Part shown: in pieces, positions 35,760 to 47,391 of the stretch
Layout: every line of letters starts with the position of its first letter
Numbering within the stretch: position 1 is the first letter of the stretch
Assembly (NCBI GenBank): GCA_020650975.1
Contig: JAIPMN010001312.1
Coordinates: 9,355 to 58,297 of the forward strand
Source of the DNA: Apostichopus californicus
Lineage: Eukaryota > Echinodermata > Holothuroidea > Aspidochirotida > Stichopodidae
Direction: 5' to 3'
Length of the DNA: 48,943 nt
Translations under genes and position numbers: made by a program
Notes under the pieces: model-generated
The model's input: the letters and a program-made list of their open reading frames with translations, nothing else
What the model was told of the DNA's origin: nothing
The model's database searches: none

Positions 35760-38700
35760 GTTATTTTGCCAAAAAGATTGCCCGCAAAACAATATTTCGG
35801 TTGATCTGCAACAAATACTGTATGCATTTTCTTTCGTAATTTCAAACACCATTGCTCTAAATATGTAAAAGGATTTACTGACAGAAGATTTTTTTTCCCA
35901 GGAATTAAGTGCCTTTAAAAATAATGTGCAGTTACTATAGAGGGAAGTGTTTAACAATTAATCATACGTATTGATGATCTAACCTGTGCAATAACGTATA
36001 TAGTACGTTTGAAAGTCGAATGTCCTTGATGTTATCGAAATTGCAAGATTTGTAAAAAAAATTGCAAACGTTCCCAATTAATCTATAGTAATAATAGTAG
36101 AATAAAAATGTTTAAAAAATTGTTAAAAATGTTAATATCGTTACATATTGTCATTTACACTATTCGTCTCTCACCTGACTCCAATCAATATTTGAACTCG
36201 TCCTTCACTAACTAACCAGATTGGTCCCCAATTGGTTTTCTTCTTTAGTTTGTCTAATGTGCTTTGTTTTTTACCATTCTTTCGTAAGATTTTTGTACTT
36301 TGGTTTAAATGGAAGACTCAGAGGGACATTCCAAAGTCTTTCTTCTCTAGTATTATTGTTCTTTTATTTATTGTTCTAAATGAACATTTTAGTTCGCTGC
36401 TGTACCAGCAGATGTCTTGTGACAGAATGTTTGTACACGAATGTTTGTACACGATTCATAATGTGCAAAGTTGATGACGTCAGTACCTCTCTTTGGGGAT
36501 ACTTATTCATATGAATCCATTGTTAAATTAAATTCTAGCAACTCAGTTGAAACTATTCTTAAGTCCTTAGGTAGGGTATAACATTTCTTCCTTGGATTGT
36601 TTCACTACCACTGTAATTGTGATATTTACTGTAAGGCAGCAAAACCTTACGTTTAACAATTGGCTATTGTGTAAACGTCTGAGGGTCTGACCTCATGCAT
36701 GGTCTGTGTCTGTTGTGATAATATAACTTAAAACAAATGCTCGTTTGCGTAAAAGTTATTACCCGAGATGATCTTAAGGCTACAGAGCATGTGAACTGGA
36801 ACTAAGGAGCACATGTCAACTCAAACTTCGCTAAAAGACATTTAAGTAGTTAACATTATATAAGGTATCTATCTATAGATAAACATATATCATTACTTTG
36901 ATTCTTTGGGAAGTACTGTATGTAGTATATATTTCTTTTCATTGTTTTCTTAGTATACGAGTGATCCATTATGGTACAGTATGATATGCATGGAACTATT
37001 TCCACGGGGAAGGACTTAGAAGGCTTTGATTTACCGTATCCATTATTGCACTGCTTTTAAACAGTAGTTACTTACATAATCAACTTCAGAGGAACAGTGC
37101 CTTTACTCTCCAGTTACAGCAGATTCGCATTACACATTATTGCCTTAACGTTTATGTACATATTTATGTGTAAGAATGGATTGACTTAGTCTAATACTTT
37201 ATAAGTTTTCGGTTGGCTTTTTTTTTCAAATGCAGCTTACACGTTTATAAGGCTAAGTCTTCACGACACTTACATCTTTTACAGTTTCTACACAATGTTT
37301 TTACTACATGATGCCCTTTCCGTCTATCGAAAACATATCATATAGAATAGATACTTCTTCAGCCAAAGAAACCTATGTGACTTAAACCATTCGTCGATGA
37401 CTAGTTAACAGAATATCAATTGCTTCTTTGTAATACGACCAACAAAGCTAATGTAATGAGCTTTTGCTTCGCTTTATAAATATTTTGAGGTTTTGCCACG
37501 AAATGGTCGTTTAAGGTTCCATATTTATGGTCACCCAATGTAATTGCTTGATCAGTTTGTACTGCGAATAAGAGATAACCGTTAATCAGTATAAACTGAA
37601 GTGTGTTATAACACCGTAACACATGTATCAGACCTGTCAGCAGATGCTACTGTGAAAGAATTACTAACAGACGAATTCATTACTCAAAGGGTGTTTCAAC
37701 TAATGACTGGTTAGGAGTCTAAAAAACTGTACCTTATATGTTTGACTTGTAAGTATACCTTTGTAAAAATGGTTCAAACTGCAGATTTTGAGCGGTTTGC
37801 AGTGACGAGTCATCCACTTGCTGTTAAAATGTTGACGAAATTATTGGCGAAACATTTAGAGTGTAGTGAGGTTAGTCCAGTCAATCATAATGCATTATAC
37901 TGTGTGTTTAATATTTTCTGCTTTATCTCAGTAGCAGCTGGTCATAAATGTAACACGTTATGAAATTATAACACACATCAAAGTTTAACGGATTAACGGG
38001 TAATCACCTTTACCGATTTGAACTGAGAATCGGGTGTTATGGTTTAAAGTAATAAGTATAATTTTAGACATATTTATTTAACGATCACTTTTGATACCCA
38101 GTTCATCAGAACCTGCAATACTTTCTGTACCACCTTTTGTATGATGCATCAAAAAGTGAAATAAATGATATCAATAAAAAATATTTAATTATTAACAAAG
38201 TATATTTCCACTTTTTTGAAGGTAACCGATTATAGGTGTAAATAAACAATAATAATCATAATAATAATAATACTAATAGTAATAATACCCAAGACCTTTG
38301 AAAAGCCGTACGTACAACCAAGGCTACTTGTAAGTTTATTTAGGTTTTCTTATTCTGCTATTATTATCAATTTTGGTAGAATATGCATGCTTATAAACCA
38401 GCCTGGCCATAACCCATTACCGACCAGATTGTAGAGAGGAGGAGTCCAAGATCCTTCAGTTTGTATAGATAACTATCCACTGTTAAAGAAATTAGCATAA
38501 GCCCACACTGGAAAAGCATCTGTGCAGAACACCTTCATGGGGTGATGTTTTTTTCATATTTTCAGTAACCACCAGATCTGTGGATGCATAAGATGCTAAG
38601 AAACTAAATACTATAATGGTGTGAACTTCAGGAAGATTAAAGCTGATTTAGAGCTCCTTTCTTGCATTTTAGTAGGAATTGTTACCAGAGTCATCGCAGA

Positions 38701-39980
38701 GGTCTAAATATGCCAGTCTTACAAAGTATTCATCGGACGAGAGCCTCCACTTGCATGTACTAGTTATAGTTAAGCTTGGTTCCAAATTGGTAGGTAACTT
38801 AAGAACCAATAGTGTTTCCTATATGAACCTGTTTACCTTTAAAAAGATCGATCGAGAAACTGAGGCAGAACTTTGCCAAGTTCTGCCAATAATGTAGATA
38901 ATTTGAAGAAACGAAAATTAGATAAATCGAGCTGAGGCATATTTAAGGGAGAGATTTTTCCTCCTCGAGTCACTTCTCCAGTTTACCCTTTATTCCCCCA
39001 AGGAAAGTGAAACGAGATGGATAGATCCTTGACATTTCTTCACCAGGAATTTGGTCTCCAGATTTGTATATTGTTTGTGAAAATGTAGGTCGAGCATCCA
39101 GCCATCGTAAGAGATATGGCCTCTAAGTTCTCAGCTCTTTAACAGCTATATAGACATAACGCCCTCTAATTGTTGTAGCACATGTGGAGCCAAGTAGCGG
39201 CGTCTAAAAAAACTTGCAAATGCGTGCATGCGAGAAGGATGGGGTAGGATTACGACATTTTAACCGTTTCCAGTCAGCCGCCAGGATAGTTTGTGAGAGG
39301 GGGGGGGGGCGGGGCGGGGTCAGCTACAGAGGAACAGCATGAGAAACTATCGGATAAAGTTTTAGATGCCTTCGTTCTGTACACGTTGCATTTACTCGCT
39401 ACCTAAAGTTCACTTCCACAATTGGTTCATGTTGTATAGAAAGGATCGGTAAGTTTAATTGGATTTCGATCATTTCAATAATTTCATTCGCAGTATCCAA
39501 CTTATTTTTTAGCATACTTCGAAGTAAAAATAAATTCAACCCTCCACCCTTTGAGGTGCGGAAGAGGGTAACGTAGAAATATCCCTTACTTTTTTTATAT
39601 GCGAAGAATACCAAACAAAGACAAAAACAATGTGACGGTAGTCTGCTAATATTGGAAGAGCGCCGTCTAATTAGGAAATGATTCCGTCAATCTCTTTCTT
39701 AACCGATTTACAGACATGTGATGGAATAGCACGCCACACCTCTAATACACCATAGTTAATAACGGTCGATGCAGGAATGTATCTAAAAGTAAATGATGCC
39801 TCCCTTTAGATATGGTATCAATAAGGTTTGGGTATTTTTGCGTTTGAATTTTGATATTACACAATGGAATCGAGTATAAAGTATGTGAAAATTTGGGCCT
39901 TGGAAGCAAACCCCCCGATATCATTGAACAGCAGCGCAGAAAATGTGTCAAGTTTTTCTAAAACTTCAGCTTCTCCCTAG
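35760..39980. other. No confirmed gene
   Basis: AT-rich DNA with AAT microsatellite patches near 38250, a tandem TGTTTGTACACGA pair near 36430 and an 11-G run (39299-39309). Minus-strand frames between 39650 and 39960 vaguely recall the end of a LINE RT (NYGVLEVWRAIP) but are too weak to annotate. Confidence 0.5.
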
Positions 39981-39988
39981 CTGAACTT

Positions 39989-40605
<617 letters not shown>

Positions 40606-41396
40606 ATGCATGTACACTGCATTAAAGCGGTTATTAACTCACGCAAATGATTACAACCACATATATCTCTTAATTATCATGGTGGGGATCCATGCATGTG
40701 TCACTACGACATGACTTTCTCAGAATGACGCAATGTTACAACCGCACTCAGTAAATAGATTTCATTCGTGTTATTGGTATTGTATATGTGTTTAAAAAAA
40801 AATTAAATGTGTTTTGTTTAGCCCCTCACAACAATTTTAGTTTTCCTAACCTATTAAAACCCCCTACCCCTACCCCACATCACAACCCTCCTCTATCCCC
40901 TTAATAACTGTAATATCTCCTCAATACGCTGAACAAAGACCCGTGTTTAATTAATCGGTTTGCTATTACCTCGTTCCAACATGATAATTTGTAAACTTTC
41001 GAATGTCCATGATGACGTATTGATATCGCTAGCCTATTTCACGTAGTCCCCAAATTGAGTCACTGGCGGATCACAGTTCAATGAATCTACATTCCAGAGC
41101 CCCGTTTTGGCAATTCGTCATTTACACGACGTGTTGCTGTGAGTGATTTAAACCTACCTGTCGGTTAATTTAAGTAAACAAAATATTACAATTAGCCATT
41201 GATATCAAACACATCATCTTTTTTTCTTGACATCACTTTTATTTTTTATCTCGATTTCCCATCCAACTGGCACCAATAAAGAGGCAGCCACGGGAGCTTC
41301 TACCAGGGTGTTGTTTTGGAATAACAACTCCTTACTTATACTTATAAGAATACCATCTCACAAATGGCAGAGTTAGATCTGATGCTATGAACTGTG

Positions 41397-42056
41397 AAAG
41401 CCGCTACTGATAGCTGGTAAAGCAACTACTGTTCATGTCCCACAACCGTGCATTAGTAATGACTACTTTGTGTGTTCGTAACACGGTGACATGTGTTACA
41501 GGTGGCACTGTAACAACTGCAAAGCTGTTCACTTGTTCCCATGTAAAAACAAAATACTGCGCGACTGGACAAGGAATCTATGAAAAGTAAAGGAGGTATA
41601 CGGTACCGCTTGATTCCAGTTCACACCTCTCTTTAAATTACGCCAATTCGTCATGCCGAGAACGCAGGAAGGCCATGTTCGGGTATATCCATAGGCCTAC
41701 TTATAGCATAAAACGACTAGATACAACTTCATTTTAGAATCGCGTATTAATGAACTCACACTAAATGGTTGGTACAGCAACTACTGTTCATGTCCCACAA
41801 CCGTTCATCAGTAATTACTACTTTGTGTTCGTAACACGGTAACATGTGTTACAGGTGGCACTGTAACAACTACAAAGCTGTTAACTTGTTCCCATGTAAG
41901 ACAAAGAACTGCGCGACTGGACAAGTAGTCTATGAAGATGAGAATGCCTACGAGATGAAGTAAAGGAGGTACGGTACCGCTTGATTCCAGTTCACAGCTC
42001 TCTTTAAATTACGCCAAATCGTGATGCCGAGAACGAAGATAGACCATGTTCGGATA
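41397..42056. mobile_element. Foldback element family 2, copy 2, right end lost
   Basis: It starts with a diverged terminus (AAGCCGCTACTGATAGCTGG) and contains one full and most of a second tandem unit, starting at 41421 and 41776 (period 355). Similarity to copy 1 ends near GTTCGGATATATAT, and no inverted right terminus follows. Sequence near the second AGCAACTACTG shows it is the same repeat in the same orientation as copy 1. Confidence 0.75.
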
Positions 42057-42837
42057 TATATATCAACAAGAGACATTGTGTAAGGATGCTTCCAAACATT
42101 GTTCAAGTTAGTAGAATAGAAGGCTACAAACAGATCTAGTCTCTGAAACAGAAAGTCCCTTCAAAACCACCGTAACTCATGTGTTCTTAAATTGCATTAA
42201 TTAACAACTCAATTGATCATCCTGTAACATGAACTTTCCCAATGAATAATTTGCAGTATGTATATTATTTTCTTACTCTGTATACTATGTACTTATGTTT
42301 TGTTTATTATGTTTGTTATCTGAAAACGTGGCATTCTCACTCACACTCATGAAAGGGTATCTTTTAAGTTTTAATCCTAATATTTTTTCTCCATTTCCAT
42401 TAAGTTTTCATCGGACCAAGTCTTGTTCTGTTACACATAAACTCGATATCCCATGATCTAACTAAGAGATCTATGACCCTGTAAAATCCACTTACATGTT
42501 CTTAATAAATAATGAGTAAGTGTTGATATGTGCGGGTGTGTGTATATGTGTGTGTACAAATAAGGTTCAATCACTATTTCTCAACCCGAATTATAAGCAT
42601 CCATTGGAACACTTCAATATGCAATGACGTCGATATTTTTTAATATGAAACGTGATACAAAACAAGTGCAAAAATCAAGAAGCCAAGACAGCAACCAATA
42701 GCATAAACTTTAATTTTATATCGAAGTGGATGTGTGTTTCCACTTAGAACGACACCCAATCGGCCTCAAGAGCGCTATCCAAAATAATGGACCAATATAA
42801 CACTGAGGAATTTAATATACCTTTACGATTTTTCACC

Positions 42838-42948
42838 TTCTACGGGGAAATAGGATTGTCAGAAGACGTGGGAATAATGAGGCACTCAAACAGCTCAGGT
42901 GGCAGAAACTGAATAAGGTTATCCCGCAGACCCAACGGTTTCAATGTT
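42838..42948 (-). pseudogene. Leucine-rich-repeat exon remnant
   Basis: On the minus strand a strong acceptor, a T-rich tract ending TATATCTACAG, abuts an exon-like frame starting at 42948. It reads TLKPLGLRDNLIQFLPPELF, a nearly perfect animal LRR of the form LxxLxLxxNxIxxLPPxLF. After FECL the frame gives a shortened piece (TSSDNPISP) that looks like the core of a second repeat with residues missing, then stops at TAG. The parent protein would be an LRR receptor or secreted LRR protein. No neighbouring exon was found within several kilobases. It is either an isolated exon of a gene with long introns that happens to end here, or, more likely, a decayed copy. Confidence 0.45.
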
Positions 42949-43292
42949 CTGTAGATATAATAAGTGAAAACAGAAAACCCAGAAAATGGAAATATCAATC
43001 TCGCACAGTCACTCAATGACGGTGTTTTAATATTCAAATATCTCTACCTATCTTGTTTTACAAAAAAAAAGGACTTCGGTACCATGAGGACAGAAATGAC
43101 AATGTTTGCTACAGTTACATACCCGGTATATTTTACACGGTGTGACTGTATATACGCTATATAAGGAAGAAAACAACAAGGATCGGAAAACAAAAATGTT
43201 CTTCATGTGTTCGTACAGGATTGGTCTCAGATGGTCAGTTTCACCCTTCGTTGCATTCGGGTTCCGAAAGCACTGGACCAAACGTCCAGTGT

Positions 43293-43376
43293 TCATAGTC
43301 CAGTGTATCAGGACTTCCGCATGGGGTAGCAGGAGACCCAGGTCCGAATCCCGGGCAGAGGCTGGAGCTTTTTTAA
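43293..43376 (+). repeat. tRNA-like SINE head with Pol III terminator
   Basis: TAGTCCAGTGT (43296) matches the A box at 10 of 11 positions, GGTCCGAATCC (43341-43351) matches the B box at all but one, and the flanking CCCAGG/CCCGGG gives a T-stem-like pairing. A run of six T (43369-43374) follows and would end Pol III transcription. It abuts foldback copy C, with 33 bases between. Confidence 0.5.
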
Positions 43377-43675
43377 ATATATTTTTTAACATTCCAGTAT
43401 CTTATATGTGGTCTGACAGCGGATTCACACAGAGATACCAGTAATTACTGTGACTCTTAAAGTTTTGTACCAAATTAAAAACTGCATTGTGCTATAAATC
43501 GGTAGCATGTGATGTTAAGATTACAGTAAGAACTGACGATATGTGTAAACCCAACAAATTCATTAAACTGGATTTGTTGAGATTACACATATCAAAATAA
43601 AAACAAAACTGTTAGCAAACTGCAATATCCACTGAAGAGCCTGTGTAAGAGAATGTTTAAAAGTAAGGTGCATGG

Positions 43676-43716
43676 GCCTGACGTTTCGATCCTAGCAGGA
43701 TTTTCGTCAGATGGGC
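43676..43716 (-). ncRNA. Hammerhead ribozyme-like motif 2
   Basis: The second unit lies 39 bases from the first. It has core CTGACGA, stem II AATCCT/AGGATC with one weak pair, GAAACGTC and then AGGCCC. Stem I would rest on GGCC/GGCC pairing. It is a slightly more decayed version of motif 1. Confidence 0.5.
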
Positions 43717-43753
43717 CTGACGTTTCGATCCTAGCAGGATCTTCTTCAGAGGC
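43715..43753 (-). ncRNA. Hammerhead ribozyme-like motif 1
   Basis: On the minus strand: stem I strand GCCT, core CTGAAGA (CUGANGA), stem II GATCCT/AGGATC with a three-base loop, core GAAAC, then GTC followed by AGGC, which pairs with GCCT. The expected cleavage is after C of GTC (between 43719 and 43718). Stem III is only the self-complementary ACGT, as in short-stem-III dimeric hammerheads. There is one extra A between the core and stem II. Activity is not shown by sequence alone. Confidence 0.6.
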
Positions 43754-44036
43754 TGAATATCTACCGAATGCAACCGACTTATAGAACGACCCTTTTTTTA
43801 CTGTGGTTCAAAACATTAAGATTTACAGTATAGGTACTGTGTTCACTGTATGCATCGGGTGGATCTGACTAATCTGCTAACTACGATTCTGTCATGAGTA
43901 TCTGGTTACATAGATTACTTACTCACTAACAACTACATATCTCTAAGCTAGGATCTAGTGGTATACGTTGTGCAGTGTATATATACTACGTGACTTGGTC
44001 AGAGAGTCATAAACAAAATTACATCACAGATTTAGG

Positions 44037-44555
44037 CACCCGATACTCATAGCTGGTGCAGTAACTACTGTTCGTGTCCTATAACACATGTTACTGTGTT
44101 ACGAACACAAAGTAGTAATTACGGATACACGGTTGTGGGACATGAACAGTAGATATTATACCAACCATTTAGTGCGAGTTCCTAAATACGCGATTCTGAA
44201 ATAAGGTCTAATCTAGTCGTTTTAAGTTATAGGTAGGCCTATGGATATACCCGAAAATGGCCTTTCTTCGTTCTCGGCATGACGATTTGACGTAATTTAA
44301 AGAGAGGTGTTTACTGGAATCAAGCGGTACCGTACCGCCTTTACTGTATGCATCTCGTAGGCATTCTCATCTTCATAGACTCCTGGTCTAGTCGCGCAGT
44401 TCTTTGTCTTACATGGGAACAAGTTAACAGCTCTGTAGTTGTTACAATGCCACCTGTAACACATGTTACCGTGTTACGAACACAAAGTAATAATTACTGA
44501 TGCACGGTTGTGGGACATGGACAGTAGTTGTTGTACAAACTATGAGTATCGGCTG
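44037..44555. mobile_element. Foldback element family 2, copy 3, inverted interior
   Basis: The ends are CACCCGATACTCATAGC on the left and the inverse of CAGCCGATACTCATAG on the right. They are flanked by ATTTAGG (44030-44036) and ATTTAAG (44556-44562), a 7-bp duplication with one mismatch. The tandem-unit sequence runs opposite to copies 1 and 2. At 519 bases it is close to copy 1 in length. Confidence 0.82.
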
Positions 44556-44562
44556 ATTTAAG

Positions 44563-46636
44563 ACACCTTCAAACAACGAAACATGCCTCATGCATCTCTG
44601 TCAAAACGTGGTTAAGTATATGTAACAACACTGCATTGTAGATTCAATAAGATAACATGTAGGGCCTTTACGTCTTAAACTTACCTGCTGCTAATAAAGA
44701 CGGGGGGGGGGGGGGTGGAGGAGATTTCCACAGCAAATTTAAATCTAGAAAATTGCCAATTGACCATGAATGTCTTTGTAGGCAGAAATTAAGATTGGGT
44801 CTTATCGGAACAGCAGGCACAGGATTGTAATCTATACATGAGCTGTCAAATCAAAGAGGCGACATGAACGAAATAGTTTGTAAGACAAGAATGTTTCAGC
44901 GAGAAAGGGGGTATTTCAGAAAAACAAAAGTCGCTTTGTCAAGGTACTACATAAACTTACGTAACATTATAAAGTGTTAAGACTTGGGAGAGCATTTCAA
45001 ATACATCATTACTCACGGTTACTCCCTAAAGTGTTGCTCATGTTTTGTTTTTGTCATTTCAGTTATTAGCTTTATATGTTGAATGTTCGAGAGCTTAACA
45101 TGTAACTTCGTTAGTTTCTTCTTTCTAAGAAAATCGAGCAGCCATTCAGAATGCGGAAATCCCATTATATGAATATTCTCATTTCATCGCTTTAGGCAAT
45201 ATTTCAAACGAACAAAGAAAGGGTGAAAGATAACTTTAACGTTTTATTAATGACATGTAGCATCAACACATGTTGACATATTATTTAAATTGAGAACATA
45301 TTCTTCGTTTTTAGCTTGATAATATCCTGTTACATCACACCACAAACCAATACGTCCATATGGTACGTCGTGTCAACAACTATGGTACCACGTCCATATA
45401 TTGGAACTCAGGGTAGGCTAAATGATCAGCTCTCCACGTAGGCAGATATATCAAGGAATCATAGAAGTAGCACTTACGGGAAACGTTATATGTCCGTCAT
45501 TACCGACGCATCTGAAGTATTTTACAATCAATGCATGTCATATAAACATTATACGGAAATATTATCGGTCATAAATTAACGTAAAAATCTCTTTTTTGGA
45601 ACAAAAGTTAACAAGGAGTTTATAAATTTTTATAAATATGAACACATTAGTCATAGTTACAATGGGAATTATCATTTACTAATAAAATGTTGTGCATCTT
45701 AATATATAATATCAGAACAAACACGATTATATTTCTATTCGTTTTAATAATATATTGCTAAATATAACATTTTTTTTATTACTTTAAATATGAATATACG
45801 AAATTAATACACTTCATTTAATTTTAAGTACTTTTAAATTATACTCTAAGTAATTAACATATTTCAAAGGTAAATATTATTGAAGTATTCTGCCCAAAAT
45901 CTTATGTAATTTATCAGTTGTCTATGTCGACGTTTTCGTTTTGATGACTAGCTATAAATATCCCTGTCACTGTGTGAACTGAAGTTAATTTACTTCTTTA
46001 ATTTGCTTAAGGAACACATAAGAATTAAAAACAAAATACTTATACACCCTTTTCATCCCTTGCCCCCCCCCCCCCCTTATCATTTAAGATAATAAAAATA
46101 GAGATTTTTAAAGTAATACAGGTTAAACCATGTAGACAGTCTCGAATTCTACAGCTGTGACGTCAGATTGAGCTGAAAGAAAGCTCATAGTAAAGAGGGA
46201 AATGTCTATACTCTGGTATGGTGTTATTAACCCGTTATACAGATGAAGCAATCGAATTAGTTATTTGAAACCAAATTTACAAGAGGTACCACCAGTCACG
46301 AGTACATGGGTATCAAATATGCCCGCAGTGAAATAACACCTTTGTCAGCCGTGGCAGTAATTATGTTCTTATTTTCCCCCAGTAAATAGGTAAGTAGAAA
46401 ACAAGTTAGTTTTGTATCGCGATAAAACTTCCTTCCTTCCTTCCTTCCTTCTCTTTCTAAAATTAGGTGTTCTCCTCCCCCGTATATTCTTCGCGACAAG
46501 CCTATTACGCCTATAGCGACCCGTGAACCGTACAGTTAACATATCGAGAGAATAGTAGATAGCACACAGAGGATATGTAGGCTATACCCACTTATACCGG
46601 TACGGTGACGTTATCATGCCAATTAAATTGTTTACT
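44563..46636. other. No gene recognised
   Basis: Very AT-rich from 45240 to 46000, with 14 G (44702-44715), 14 C (46063-46076) and a CTTC microsatellite (about 46429-46451). Confidence 0.55.
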
Positions 46637-46690
46637 TCAAAAGAGTGAAAATCCACTCTTTCGGAGTGTCCAGAAGTATCACTCATTTTA
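46637..46690 (+). repeat. Family 3 repeat, left arm only
   Basis: AAAGAGTGAAAATCCACTCT followed by TTCGGAGTGTCCAGAAGTATCACTC matches the left arm at 1289-1342 over about 54 bases with few differences. It lies 45 bases upstream of foldback copy D, and the rest of the element is not recognisable. Confidence 0.6.
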
Positions 46691-46734
46691 AGATATGAAT
46701 TCCGCTCCTTTTCTCAGAGCGAACTCCTCTACCT

Positions 46735-46926
46735 ATTTACACAGAAATTACTGACATTATAAGTACTGAGGATATGTGTAATCCCAATAAATGCATCAAA
46801 CTGGATTTGCTGGGATTACACACGTGCTTACTGTAATCCCACATGATACAACACGATCCAGTTTTTACTGTGGTATAAAATTTTCAGATTCACATTAGTT
46901 ACTGTGTTCTCTGTGTGTATCGAGCT
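46735..46926. mobile_element. Foldback element family 1, copy D, truncated
   Basis: About 190 bases. The right arm is nearly complete (ATCCAGTTTTTACTGTGGTA, then ACTGTGTTCTCTGTGTGTATCGAG). The left arm has only its outermost and inner parts, with roughly 100 bases deleted. Target duplications cannot be assigned. Confidence 0.7.
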
Positions 46927-47022
46927 CCTACGAAATTTAACTCTAGATATAGCGAAAATATCATTCTGTTCTTAACATGCAGTTTAGAGCTACTTATGCG
47001 TGCAGCCAGTCTTGGATAAGAG

Positions 47023-47383
47023 CAGTCGCGTCGCCAAGGACCATGGGGGCCTGGGCATGGGGGGCACGTGCCCGCCCCATAAAAAACGTCCCCCCCCCCG
47101 AAGCGATTTGTAGTGTTGAAAAAGATACTCAAACAAAAACTTTATCTGCCTCAATTAAAAACATAAATATCGGACAGACTAAGCCCGAAAATTCTTAAGC
47201 ATATAGTTACTTCAAGTTGTAAACTACAGCACCAGACTGCAACTAAGGCCCTTAATTAATCAAAAATGTCTCCACTTAGACCCCTCCCCAGGACTGCATT
47301 CACCAATAAAAATTGTACCCCCTAATTAAGTGATGTGCCCCACACCCGTGCCCCCAAGATTGAAATGTCTGGTGACGCCACTG
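47023..47383. mobile_element. Non-autonomous hAT-type element, 361 bp
   Basis: It is flanked by a perfect 8-bp duplication GATAAGAG (47015-47022 and 47384-47391). The left end is CAGTCGCGTCGCCA and the right end is TGGTGACGCCACTG, imperfect inverted repeats differing at a few bases. There is no transposase. The interior holds a run of ten C and AT-rich sequence. Its termini resemble, but are not identical to, those of the element at 12011. Confidence 0.85.
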
Positions 47384-47391
47384 GATAAGAG

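Larger units (their letters stand above)
43594..43768 (-). mobile_element. Small ribozyme-bearing insertion (retrozyme/Penelope-like remnant)
   Basis: About 175 bases foreign to foldback copy C. Read on the minus strand it begins with two hammerhead-like motifs and ends in a T-rich stretch (GTTTTGTTTTTATTTT). ATATC occurs on both sides of the insert and may be a target duplication. Hammerhead motifs in tandem are known from the terminal repeats of Penelope-like elements and from animal retrozymes. No protein-coding sequence is present, so autonomous movement is not possible. Confidence 0.5.
43417..43861. mobile_element. Foldback element family 1, copy C, split by an insertion
   Basis: The left end CAGCGGATTCACACAG and the right end GCATCGGGTG are flanked by GGTCTGA (43410-43416) and GATCTGA (43862-43868), a 7-bp duplication with one mismatch. 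The left arm and loop are intact to about 43593. Sequence unrelated to the family then intervenes, and the outer right arm resumes near 43770. About 30 bases of the expected inner right arm are missing at the join. Confidence 0.8.

Noticed and set aside
38939..38960. ATATTTAAGGGAGA match to the GT31 stem coding region
   Set aside because: It is too short and AT-rich, with no flanking similarity.
39650..39960. LINE RT C-terminus on the minus strand
   Set aside because: Only one short block (NYGVLEVWRAIP) recalls the family; the order and spacing of other blocks could not be confirmed.
43048..43444. Two overlapping frames of 112-114 codons on opposite strands
   Set aside because: Both run across the tRNA-like SINE and show no protein family.
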